Origin: Bacilli bacterium | GTDB lineage: Bacteria > Bacillota_I > Bacilli_A > RFN20 > CAG-826 | Reading direction: 5' to 3' | Assembly: GCA_017534425.1 (NCBI GenBank) | Contig: JAFXWB010000037.1 | Span: 1 to 33,765, forward strand | DNA: 33,765 bases | Shown: positions 8,521 to 15,371 of the stretch, piece after piece | Position numbering within the stretch: position 1 is the first letter of the stretch | Layout of the letters: each line of letters starts with the position of its first letter | Translations under genes and position numbers: made by a program | Notes under the pieces: model-generated | Told to the model about the DNA's origin: nothing | Databases searched by the model: none | What the model saw: only the letters and a program-made list of their open reading frames with translations

Positions 8521-9486
8521 TTTAATGTTCCAGTAGCCGTATTTTTTACCATTCACTCTTTCGATAATTCCGTTGGCTCCTAAAGAAGCAATAATACTTT
8601 TTGCTGTTCTTAACGAGACACCAAGTTCTGTAGCAATTTCACCAGTTTTTATTTTTGGGTCTGCTTTCATAAGGTCGACAACTTTTTCATCTCGAGACAT
8701 CTTTTTTCTATTTTTTACTAGTGAAATATGAAGTAATCTGTTTTCGAGAACATTACTTTCGCCAAGTAATAGATTTCTTAAAAACTTAACTAAAAATGAT
8801 CTATCTTCATATATACCTTTTGGTATATTAGTATAATTAGCCCTAACTAGTGCATTTCTGAAATACCATGCATTTTTCCTAAATAAATCATTAGAAACAT
8901 CAAAACCTAGAGATCTTAGATATTTAATTAAGAAGACCGCAACAGTTCTCGTGTTGCCTTCTGGAAATACATGAATTTGCCATAAGTTCGCAGTAAAAAT
9001 AGCTAACCTCTCAATAGTTTGATCGATAGATAGTTTTGAATAATTAAACTGTTTTTCTACACTAAAATCATATTGCAATGTTTCCTCTAATTCTCTGTAG
9101 TCACCATAAACGACCGAATCATCTTCAAGAACCCACTCTTTCTTAGAAATGTTATAAGTTCTCGTTTGTCCTGCACGTTTAAACACACCTTCGAAAAGAT
9201 AACGGTGTATTGATAAAAATTGTCCGACTGTAAAAGTGAATGAATCATCTTGAATTAGTTCACCGATTTTTATAGAGACATTATCAGCTTCTAATTCGTT
9301 TTCGTTAATATTAGGTTTATTTTTATAATATTCCTTTATTAATTTCCCGAATTCTTCTAAAGAAATCTCGCCACTTATATATCTTTGAGATTCCTTATTA
9401 AAATATTCAGATGTCTTCAAATGATCTACATCTTGAAGACCAACACCTGTTCCTAACAAATACTCTCTAGTGTATTTATTTTCCAT
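8518..9486 (-). CDS. Fic family protein with C-terminal winged helix
   Basis: 322 residues. The Fic motif HVFPEGNTRTV (residues 172-182) carries the catalytic His, the acidic metal ligand (Glu177) and the GN..R anion-binding loop. The second Arg of the general motif is Ala here, as I recall for this subfamily. SIHRYLFEGVFKRAGQTRTYNISKKEW (in two parts, about 92-118) is the flap region. The last ~55 residues form a winged helix-turn-helix (IKTGEIATELGVSLRTAKSIIASL), suggesting DNA binding. Fic enzymes transfer AMP or related groups to protein hydroxyls. Its promoter (9493-9521) overlaps repeats of AAAGTGCAAT, and the start site falls almost on the ATG with no Shine-Dalgarno site. Autoregulation through the winged helix is inferred. 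No antitoxin partner is adjacent. Confidence 0.88.
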   Translation of the reverse strand: MENKYTREYLLGTGVGLQDVDHLKTSEYFNKESQRYISGEISLEEFGKLIKEYYKNKPNINENELEADNVSIKIGELIQDDSFTFTVGQFLSIHRYLFEGVFKRAGQTRTYNISKKEWVLEDDSVVYGDYRELEETLQYDFSVEKQFNYSKLSIDQTIERLAIFTANLWQIHVFPEGNTRTVAVFLIKYLRSLGFDVSNDLFRKNAWYFRNALVRANYTNIPKGIYEDRSFLVKFLRNLLLGESNVLENRLLHISLVKNRKKMSRDEKVVDLMKADPKIKTGEIATELGVSLRTAKSIIASLGANGIIERVNGKKYGYWNIK

Positions 9487-9492
9487 ATGAAA

Positions 9493-9521
9493 AGATTAGC
9501 ACAAGCATCTTTAAAGTGCAA
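9493..9521 (-). promoter_or_regulatory. Extended -10 promoter of the Fic gene, leaderless
   Basis: On the minus strand TTGCAC (9516-9521), a 17-base spacer and TAATCT (9493-9498) preceded by TGC, an extended -10. Six bases separate the -10 from the ATG, so the transcript should begin at or next to the start codon. Confidence 0.65.
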
Positions 9522-9545
9522 TCTTAAAGTGCAATTTGCACTTAA
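9509..9545. repeat. Operator-like GTGCAA repeats in the Fic promoter
   Basis: CTTTAAAGTGCAAT (9509-9522) is followed directly by CTTAAAGTGCAAT (9523-9535) and by an inverted copy TTGCACTTAA (9536-9545). The second and third form AAGTGCAA-T-TTGCACTT. The first copy contains the Fic -35 box and the third contains a possible plus-strand -35 (TTGCAC). Confidence 0.7.
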
Positions 9546-9550
9546 AAATA

Positions 9551-9572
9551 AAAGGAGAATATATTCTCCTTT
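9551..9572 (-). terminator. Perfect palindrome, terminator-like on the minus strand
   Basis: AAAGGAGAAT and ATTCTCCTTT are perfectly complementary around a central AT. On the minus strand the stem runs into TTTTATTTTT, a good terminator tail. On the plus strand a TATATT inside it could be a -10 box, with TTGCAC at 9536-9541 18 bases upstream. Confidence 0.55.
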
Positions 9573-9718
9573 AGTTTGTTAATTTAGTTTGAACCGCATC
9601 GATTGAGATTGAGCTAAACCGATTGCAAGTAAGTACTCATTTACTCTACTACGATAGTTTGCGGCATAACTCCAAAAGAAAAAAACTAAAACTATAGGGA
9701 GGCAAGAGGCCTCCTTTT
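9572..9718. other. Unexplained structured intergenic unit (RNA candidate or gene remnant)
   Basis: This stretch lies between the two hairpins. Read on the plus strand it has a possible promoter (TTGCAC 9536, TATATT 9560) and ends in the GGAGGC/GCCTCC terminator. CCGCATCG (9594-9601) can pair with CGATAG..TTTGCGG (9652-9664), and AGTAA/TTACT forms an inner hairpin. Read on the minus strand, one frame ends with residues SYAANYRSRVNEYLLAIGLA and a few more before TAA at 9579-9581. It looks protein-like but has no ATG, GTG or TTG at a useful place. It could therefore be a structured RNA or a remnant of a gene. No known RNA family was recognised. Confidence 0.35.
9698..9718 (+). terminator. Terminator with no evident upstream gene
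   Basis: Stem GGAGGC/GCCTCC, loop AAGAG, followed by TTTTA. No plus-strand coding gene precedes it for more than 1 kb, so it should end a non-coding transcript or belong to the unit at 9572. Confidence 0.65.
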
Positions 9719-9733
9719 ATATTGCTTATGTAA

Positions 9734-9750
9734 GTGTATATAATATACAC
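9734..9750 (+). promoter_or_regulatory. Palindromic -10 region touching the start codon
   Basis: GTGTATATAATATACAC is a perfect 8-base inverted repeat around one central A, ending on the base before the ATG at 9751. It contains TATAAT (9739-9744), which puts the transcription start at or near the A of ATG. It may be both core promoter and operator. Confidence 0.6.
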
Positions 9751-11109
9751 ATGGGTGAAAAATGGGATAGAAAGAAAAAGCTCAAATTTTTGGTTGCTGT
9801 TTCAGCGAGCATTTCTTTACTTGCAATAACTGTGTTGCTAGTGATTTGGTCTATTTTATTGACCGATAAAACTAGAGGCACATATGTAAGGAGTGAAGCT
9901 GAATACTCTGAAATAATAAATAAGAACTATATAAAAGGTTTTGAAAGCATATCTGAGTCAGGTGAATTTTCGTTTAGATTTAGAGAAGACGAAATAAATG
10001 ATTTGCTCATAGATGGCGTTAAGACAATTAATGATAAACATATAGAAAAGATTTATTACGAAAAAGGCGATAACAATTTTCATATCTTTTATGTTGATTT
10101 AAAGAAAATGCCAGTTAAGACGAGAGTTGTTTTGACTACATATGTAGGAGATTGGGATGATAACTCAGTTACGTTAAAGATTTACACCGCAAAGATTGGG
10201 AAAGTTGAAGCATCAAAGTATTTGGTAAGAAAAGGATATTTAACCGAGAAGTTTTTAAATAAGTATTTTGAATCCTGCCATTTACCTATTTCTTATAATG
10301 AACAATCAAAGGCTTTCGTGATTAAAGCAACTGATTATATTTCAATGTTTCCTAAAGGAAATTTTGCCAACCTTTTATGGAATGAAGTGTTAGCTTCTCC
10401 TACTTCTTATAAGATAAATCCGACTACCCTCGGCATTAACGTTTCATTTTCTAAGTTTAGAACAGAGACCGAGTTAACAAAGAATACTTTTGAAAATGCA
10501 CTTCCAAATTTCCATCAAGAATTAAAAGATGAACTGGAAGCCGTGGATTTCTCCTCTATGTCTGTTGGTGAATTAAAAACAGTATATTCAATTAGCCTTG
10601 ACGAATTCGATCATCTTTTAATGAATAATATGCCTGACACAAAAGAAGAAGTTGAATCTAATCTATTATCTAGTAAAGCCACATTTGAATTGGCTGGCAC
10701 TAACACAACTTTAAAAGCAGGAGACAAATTAGATATTGCTTATCTATATTCACTCAATGGATATCTTTTAGACATTCATCAAGAAGTTGAATTTTATGAT
10801 TATTCAACTAATTATTTTGAAGCGACTTTTGAAATTAAAAAACCAATTACTTTTAATTCAAAATCTCATTCTGAAAGTAATGACGAACATCAAAAATACT
10901 TTAATTCAATTTTCAAAGGAATTTTTGAAAATATCCAAGAAAATCAATCGAATTTGCTCGGATTTAACGAAAGTAATAATTCATTAGTAATTGACTTAGA
11001 GACTATGAATGACTCCCATTCCTCGTCAACTTTGCGTAACGCATGGAAGTCAATCGTTTTAGACTCAACAAATAAAGCAATAAACTTTGCAGTTCAAAAG
11101 ACTGTATAA
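9751..11109 (+). CDS. Membrane-anchored protein of unknown function
   Basis: 452 residues that I do not recognise. Residues 1-12 are basic, residues 13-37 form one hydrophobic segment (VSASISLLAITVLLVIWSILL), and the rest is hydrophilic, mixed alpha/beta and Asn/Ser/Glu-rich. This predicts a single N-terminal anchor with a large outer domain. There is no lipobox Cys. The body seems to hold two similar segments, each with a FRFREDEINDLLIDG- or YSISLDEFDHLLMNN-like helix followed by beta strands (about residues 68-150 and 280-380), hinting at an internal duplication. There is no Shine-Dalgarno site, and a TATAAT lies 6 bases before the ATG within a palindrome, so the mRNA is probably leaderless. 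The DUF2130 gene follows after 109 bases and may not be co-transcribed. Confidence 0.7.
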   Translation: MGEKWDRKKKLKFLVAVSASISLLAITVLLVIWSILLTDKTRGTYVRSEAEYSEIINKNYIKGFESISESGEFSFRFREDEINDLLIDGVKTINDKHIEKIYYEKGDNNFHIFYVDLKKMPVKTRVVLTTYVGDWDDNSVTLKIYTAKIGKVEASKYLVRKGYLTEKFLNKYFESCHLPISYNEQSKAFVIKATDYISMFPKGNFANLLWNEVLASPTSYKINPTTLGINVSFSKFRTETELTKNTFENALPNFHQELKDELEAVDFSSMSVGELKTVYSISLDEFDHLLMNNMPDTKEEVESNLLSSKATFELAGTNTTLKAGDKLDIAYLYSLNGYLLDIHQEVEFYDYSTNYFEATFEIKKPITFNSKSHSESNDEHQKYFNSIFKGIFENIQENQSNLLGFNESNNSLVIDLETMNDSHSSSTLRNAWKSIVLDSTNKAINFAVQKTV

Positions 11110-11218
11110 AATAAAAAGAATAATGTAATAAAGGTCAATTACATAGTAGAATATCTTTACTAACCTTGTAATCACGAAAACTTCCTCTTTTGTGGATATA
11201 TTTAAAAGGAGAATTGGT

Positions 11219-12430
11219 ATGCCAGAACTAAAGTGCCCAAATTGTCAAAAAACATTCGTTATTGATCAAGATGATTATGCTTCGCTTCTTTCGCAAGTTA
11301 GAAACGATGCTTTTGAAAAAGAATTAAGAGATAGACTAGCTCAACAAGAAAAGAACAACAAACAACAAAACGAACTTGATTTACAAAGAGCAAAAGCCGC
11401 GGACGAAAAACAAATTAATGATCTTAAAAATAACATCGAACTCCTTAAACAAAGATTAGACGCTGCTGAAAAGGAAAAACAACTTGCTCTTTCTAATGCT
11501 TTAGCCCAAAAAGAAAAAGACATTTTAAATTTACAAAACGAATTAAAATTATCTGAAAAGAATAAACAGTTAGAAATCAGTCATTTGAATGAAGCACATT
11601 CAAGTGAACTCAAAATGAAAGATGAGCAAATTGCTTTCTACAAAGATTTAAAAGCAAAGATGTCTACAAAACTTGTTGGAGAAACCCTCGAACAACATTG
11701 TATGACTCAATTTAATCAAATTAGAATGACAGCTTTCCCAAAAGCATATTTTGAAAAAGATAATGATGCAAGTAGTGGTTCAAAAGGTGATTTTATTTTC
11801 AAAGAAAATACTGAAGAGAATGCTGAACTTATCTCTATCATGTTTGAAATGAAAAATGAAAATGACACAACTGCTACAAAGAAAAAGAACGAAGATTTCT
11901 TTAAAGAACTTGATAAAGATAGAAACGAAAAACATTGTGAATATGCTGTTTTAGTGTCAATGCTTGAACCAGACAGTGAATATTACAACGCAGGTATTGT
12001 TGATGTCTCTTATAGATATCCAAAAATGTATGTTATTAGACCTCAATGCTTTATTCCTTTTATCACGCTTGTTAGAAATGCAGCACTAGCATCTGCACAA
12101 TATAAAAACCAATTAGTGCTCATTAAGAACCAAAGCGTTGATGTTTCTAATTTTGAAAATGATTTAAACCAATTTAAAGAAAAGTTTGCCTACAACTATA
12201 ATCTCGCGAATGATAAGTTTAATAAAGCGATTGAAGAAATTGATAAAACAATTGAGCACCTTAATAAAGTTAAAGATGGCTTAATTGGTGCTGATCGTAA
12301 CTTAAGATTAGCAAACGATAAAGCTCAAGATCTTACTGTTAAAAAACTTACTCGTAACAATCCTACAATGAAGAAAATGTTCGAAGAGGCAAAGACAGTA
12401 AAAGAAACTGATGTAAAAGATGCTGAATAA
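11219..12430 (+). CDS. DUF2130 domain protein
   Basis: 403 residues from the ATG at 11219, which is preceded by AAAAGGAG at a normal distance. An upstream ATG at 11192 is less likely. The N-terminus [12 protein letters not shown] is a CxxC zinc-ribbon-like segment with only one Cys pair visible. Residues about 30-145 are a long Lys/Glu/Gln-rich coiled coil. The C-terminal half is the DUF2130 core, with [27 protein letters not shown] and [15 protein letters not shown]. The core's D..FE.K pattern recalls restriction-endonuclease-like folds, but catalysis is unproven and no function is firmly known. It is probably cytoplasmic. It ends in a strong terminator shared with the convergent channel gene. 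Confidence 0.85.
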   Translation: MPELKCPNCQKTFVIDQDDYASLLSQVRNDAFEKELRDRLAQQEKNNKQQNELDLQRAKAADEKQINDLKNNIELLKQRLDAAEKEKQLALSNALAQKEKDILNLQNELKLSEKNKQLEISHLNEAHSSELKMKDEQIAFYKDLKAKMSTKLVGETLEQHCMTQFNQIRMTAFPKAYFEKDNDASSGSKGDFIFKENTEENAELISIMFEMKNENDTTATKKKNEDFFKELDKDRNEKHCEYAVLVSMLEPDSEYYNAGIVDVSYRYPKMYVIRPQCFIPFITLVRNAALASAQYKNQLVLIKNQSVDVSNFENDLNQFKEKFAYNYNLANDKFNKAIEEIDKTIEHLNKVKDGLIGADRNLRLANDKAQDLTVKKLTRNNPTMKKMFEEAKTVKETDVKDAE

Positions 12431-12433
12431 CAA

Positions 12434-12460
12434 AAAAAGCGCGGAATTACCGTGCTTTTT
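12434..12460. terminator. Bidirectional terminator
   Basis: Stem AAAGCGCGG/CCGTGCTTT (one G-T pair) with an AATTA loop, with T runs on both strands. It separates the DUF2130 gene from the convergent channel gene. Confidence 0.85.
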
Positions 12461-12472
12461 TATAAGTTTTTT

Positions 12473-14335
12473 TTATTCTTCTTCAGACATGTATTTAAGG
12501 TAAATAAATGAGTCTTCAGGACGAACAACAATTTCTTGTTTCTCGTCCTGGTTTTCATCAAGCAACTTAATTTGGTTATCTTGAATTAAACCAATTAAGA
12601 TTCGTTTACCTTCAAAAGTATTATAGAAGGTTCTTAATAATTCTGCTTTTGATTCAAATTTTAGCTCTTCATTTATAACAACAGTTCTGCATGCCTTGTG
12701 AATGATTAAATCAAAGTCGCTAGCTCTATGAGAAGTGGAAATAGTTAATATTTTTTCAAAGAAACGTTTTGATTTTTTATTTAAGGCTAATTGAGTAATT
12801 AATAATGACATCATCTTATTAGAAATAATTGTGTTTTGGATATTGAAGTCTTTAACGCTTGAAAGGTTTCTAGAATCAAGAAGTTCTGTAGTGTATGAGA
12901 TATCTTCAGAATTAACCGGGAAGACCTTAGAGAGTTCTATTAAGGCAACAAAGACATTCGCATCATAACTATCAGATGCAACTTTGTCATCAGATAAGAT
13001 AAGTATTTTCTTTAAACCTTCTGTTACTTTAACATCTTCAATTAATTCTTTAGTTTGGCATTTATCATAATGTTTAAATTTGAAAGAAATATCAGATGAT
13101 TTTTGCATTCTTTCTAATGAATTAAGGAGAAATTTGGCTTTAGAGTTATCTCCAATGATAAATATTGAAATCTGAGCAGAACCATGCTCAATGTTAATTT
13201 CTAATGTACGTGAAGTCGTGTATTCTTCAGGACGCTTGTTATTTAGTTTTTCTTCTCCTGCTGCTAAAACGAAAAGATTTTTGTCTTCTTTATAAACAGG
13301 AATAGTCTCGTTATGAGTTTTTAAGTATTCATCAATCTCTTCATTAGATTCAATTGAGTAGAATTCTGAACCTTCAAAGGAGAACAGTTCAGAATATAGA
13401 TTACTCATATGAGGCATTACAAGTGATTGGGCGATGATTTGACCAATCTTTTTATTAAAGGATATTGGAGTAATACTAAGTTTCTTAAGAGAAGTGATTT
13501 TATGTGACAACCCTTCTATTTGAGCTCTAGTTTCATCCGATTGAGTTTCTACAACTATTTGACATCCATCTTTTAATTTAAAAGAACCAAGTTTTAAGAC
13601 AATCTTAAGATTGAGAAGATCAGAGTTAATGATATTGTCATCATCAACATCAATCATATCTTCTCTAGCCATAATACAAATTTGAGAAGCTTCTTCTATT
13701 GAAATATCTTCTAGATTTCCTCTAAGTAATGAATCTCCCTCTTTAATAATGAGATTAGCTTTAATCTTTTCGTGAACTTCGTTTGTTAAGAATAATGATT
13801 TAAGCTCTGCTTCAATATAGTCTTTATTTCTATCTGAAAGAATAACAATGTTCTTTTTAAAGCCTTTAAGCATTAAGTTATAAATCATTTCAGGAACTTT
13901 TGAGTTCCAGTTAAGAATAACAAAATGATTGTTAACAATGATCTTTCCTTTTGCTTTTGACTTCTTATCAATGAAGGTTCTTAAAGCGGTGGTGACAGTC
14001 GCTATAATGGCGCCAGAGAATAAAATCATACCCAGAATAACAATGATAATTGCAAGAACCATCATCATTCTGTTATCGCCAACATTTAACAATGTTAACG
14101 AGTTAGGAGAAATCATCCATCTAGCGTTAGTAATAAACGCAGACAAAAATGATTTTTGGAAGAATTCATAATCGTAATAAACTCCGTCAAGCACTAACGC
14201 TAAAACAGAGCCAATACATAAGAGTGCAACATTAATTAATAAAAGAGTTACTAAAGTAACTGCTAATGGTCTTTGATAGGTTCTAAGTGTCTTTTTCGCT
14301 TTAAGTTTTAAAAAGAATGATTTTATTTTTTTCAT
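12473..14335 (-). CDS. CASTOR/POLLUX-like ion channel with RCK domains
   Basis: 620 residues. Two hydrophobic segments (about residues 24-50 and 90-117) flank a loop with a possible pore helix (FITNARWMISPNSLTLL, about 67-83). The long cytoplasmic part begins with NHFVILNWNSKVPEMIYNL (about 135-153), the first Rossmann strand of an RCK-like domain as in CASTOR/POLLUX channels. A second Rossmann-like unit starts at ISIFIIGDNSKAKFLLNSL (about 386). Plant relatives are cation channels of the nuclear envelope. Bacterial homologues exist but their ion and ligand are poorly known. AGGTAGG lies upstream of the ATG. No partner subunit is adjacent. An alternative label is TrkA-N/RCK domain protein. 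Two transmembrane segments per subunit fit a tetrameric channel. Confidence 0.7.
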   Translation of the reverse strand: MKKIKSFFLKLKAKKTLRTYQRPLAVTLVTLLLINVALLCIGSVLALVLDGVYYDYEFFQKSFLSAFITNARWMISPNSLTLLNVGDNRMMMVLAIIIVILGMILFSGAIIATVTTALRTFIDKKSKAKGKIIVNNHFVILNWNSKVPEMIYNLMLKGFKKNIVILSDRNKDYIEAELKSLFLTNEVHEKIKANLIIKEGDSLLRGNLEDISIEEASQICIMAREDMIDVDDDNIINSDLLNLKIVLKLGSFKLKDGCQIVVETQSDETRAQIEGLSHKITSLKKLSITPISFNKKIGQIIAQSLVMPHMSNLYSELFSFEGSEFYSIESNEEIDEYLKTHNETIPVYKEDKNLFVLAAGEEKLNNKRPEEYTTSRTLEINIEHGSAQISIFIIGDNSKAKFLLNSLERMQKSSDISFKFKHYDKCQTKELIEDVKVTEGLKKILILSDDKVASDSYDANVFVALIELSKVFPVNSEDISYTTELLDSRNLSSVKDFNIQNTIISNKMMSLLITQLALNKKSKRFFEKILTISTSHRASDFDLIIHKACRTVVINEELKFESKAELLRTFYNTFEGKRILIGLIQDNQIKLLDENQDEKQEIVVRPEDSFIYLKYMSEEE

Positions 14336-14431
14336 AAAAACTACCTACCTGTTTGCAATAAACAAAGTTTCTAAAATAAATTATAAATTCAACCACACTT
14401 CTATTCAATTTAACTTATTAAAATTATTAAA

Positions 14432-14460
14432 TTGACATTAGCAATTTCAATATGTATATT
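14432..14460 (+). promoter_or_regulatory. Near-consensus sigma-A promoter of an orphan small RNA
   Basis: TTGACA (14432-14437), a 17-base spacer and TATATT (14455-14460). The -35 box is perfect and the -10 box has one mismatch. The predicted start is at 14466-14467. No coding gene follows before the terminator at 14498. Confidence 0.75.
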
Positions 14461-14466
14461 AAAAAA

Positions 14467-14518
14467 GTCATGTAAGAGCTTAGTGCTCAGACAATTGCCC
14501 TTGATAAAAGGGTTTTTT
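14467..14518 (+). ncRNA. Candidate 52-nt small RNA
   Basis: From the predicted start there are two hairpins: GAGC-TTAGT-GCTC (14476-14488) and CCCTT-GATAA-AAGGG (14498-14512), the second followed by six T (14513-14518), a textbook terminator. The stretch between start and terminator contains only a start-stop pair (ATG TAA at 14470-14475), so it does not encode a protein. The downstream antitoxin has its own promoter, so this is not obviously its leader. No known RNA family was recognised. Targets could be in trans. Confidence 0.5.
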
Positions 14519-14582
14519 GTTTATTTAAAATCATTCCATACTAAAGAAAATATTTTTAATTTAATGAATATAATACTAAATA

Positions 14583-14611
14583 TTGAAAATCAGATATAAA
14601 AATTTTATACT
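14583..14611 (+). promoter_or_regulatory. Promoter and operator of the first toxin-antitoxin operon
   Basis: TTGAAA (14583-14588), a 17-base spacer and TATACT (14606-14611). The palindrome TATAAAA-A-TTTTATA (14595-14609) overlaps the -10 box, a natural place for autorepression by a Phd/YefM-type antitoxin. Confidence 0.6.
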
Positions 14612-14645
14612 TATTTTGATAAAATTTGTTAATGGAGGTAGCGTT

Positions 14646-14912
14646 ATGACAATTATGGCATCTGCAGATATTCGACTTAAATATAATGATGTAGTTGAAA
14701 AGTGTAAAGAAAGCGGCGAGCCAATTTATCTTACAAAAAATGGCCAAGGTGAACTTGTTGTTATGGATATTGAATCTTTTGAGAAAAGAGAACAAGAACT
14801 TCGCGCTCAGCAACTTGTTTTAGAATCCTATGCAGCTCGTTTAGCTGGTGGAAAAGAATATTCCCTTGAAGAATCTAAGAATCTTATTTTAAAGATGATT
14901 GAGAGCAAATAA
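14646..14912 (+). CDS. Phd/YefM family antitoxin
   Basis: 88 residues from the ATG at 14646, chosen because GGAGG lies 7 bases upstream. A longer reading from 14583 has no such site. The N-terminal IMASADIRLKYNDVVEKCKE and PIYLTKNGQGELVVMDIESF match the Phd/YefM DNA-binding domain (the YLTKNG..ELVVM strand is characteristic). The C-terminal ~30 residues are charged and helical, as expected for the toxin-neutralising tail. It normally binds and blocks its partner toxin and represses its own operon. The partner starts one base after its stop codon. A palindrome over the -10 box is a likely operator. Confidence 0.88.
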   Translation: MTIMASADIRLKYNDVVEKCKESGEPIYLTKNGQGELVVMDIESFEKREQELRAQQLVLESYAARLAGGKEYSLEESKNLILKMIESK

Positions 14913-14913
14913 A

Positions 14914-15222
14914 ATGGGACTTTTTAAAGTTGAAATTGAAGAAACCGCTCACCAAGATATCGCTACATGCGTTGCTTTTGTTTTGAACGTATCAAAAGAA
15001 GCGGCAATTAAATTGGTGAATGAAATATATGATCAAATTCATTCTCTTGAGAGTTACCCAGAACGCAATCCATTATTTGAAATGCAAAAGACATTTCCAC
15101 ATTTATTAAGAAAACAAATTATTAATAAAAGATATCTTGCGATTTATTCAATTGAAGGGAATTTGGTTAAAGTTTATCGATTCCTTGATTCGAGACGAAA
15201 TTTTGAATCATTGTTAAAATAA
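14914..15222 (+). CDS. ParE/RelE family toxin
   Basis: 102 residues from the ATG at 14914, one base after the antitoxin stop, so probably translated by coupling. The fold signature is ParE/RelE-like: FKVEIEETAHQDI at the start, a pair of helices (AAIKLVNEIYDQIHSLESYPERNP), then KRYLAIYSIEGNLVKVYRFLDSRR with the final strand and basic residues. RelE members cut ribosome-bound mRNA and ParE members block gyrase. The YR.LDSRR ending occurs in both groups, so the target is open. It is paired with a Phd/YefM-type antitoxin, a common mix. A strong terminator closes the operon after 20 bases. Confidence 0.85.
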   Translation: MGLFKVEIEETAHQDIATCVAFVLNVSKEAAIKLVNEIYDQIHSLESYPERNPLFEMQKTFPHLLRKQIINKRYLAIYSIEGNLVKVYRFLDSRRNFESLLK

Positions 15223-15241
15223 ACTTTGTTTATATCGATAG

Positions 15242-15268
15242 AAGGCCCTTTATTTGGCCTTTTATTTT
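15242..15268 (+). terminator. Terminator of the first toxin-antitoxin operon
   Basis: Stem AAGGCC/GGCCTT with an 8-base loop, followed by TTATTTTTAT. Confidence 0.8.
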
Positions 15269-15318
15269 TATCTTAAAAAAATTTAATTCAGTATTTTTCG
15301 AACTTTTTTACTTAATTA

Positions 15319-15347
15319 TTGAAAGCGCTAACAAATTATTAGATAAT
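15319..15347 (+). promoter_or_regulatory. Promoter with overlapping cre (CcpA) site before the Fic/EF-G-like operon
   Basis: TTGAAA (15319-15324), a 17-base spacer and GATAAT (15342-15347). TGAAAGCGCTAACA (15320-15333) matches the cre consensus TGWAANCGNTNWCA at every position and covers the -35 box, a position at which CcpA normally represses. Confidence 0.7.
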
Positions 15348-15371
15348 AGTGATACGCGAGGTAAACAGAAA

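Larger units (their letters stand above)
14336..14645. other. 310-base intergenic region with two promoters and a small-RNA candidate
   Basis: This gap holds the upstream DNA of the channel gene, a complete promoter-to-terminator small-RNA unit (14432-14518), and the promoter/operator and GGAGG ribosome-binding site (14634-14638) of the toxin-antitoxin operon. The region is very AT-rich. No further gene is seen. Confidence 0.6.

Noticed and set aside
9573-9696. tmRNA-like tag (reading AANYRS...) on the minus strand
   Set aside because: No tRNA-like acceptor ends, no CCA, and the reading does not end in an ALAA-type tag, so a tmRNA is not supported.
14556-14813. Minus-strand frame opposite the Phd/YefM antitoxin
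   Set aside because: It is a shadow of a clearly recognised gene and has no ribosome-binding site.
15242-15340. Riboswitch or attenuator before the second fic gene
   Set aside because: The hairpin at 15242 is the terminator of the toxin-antitoxin operon and lies upstream of the fic promoter.
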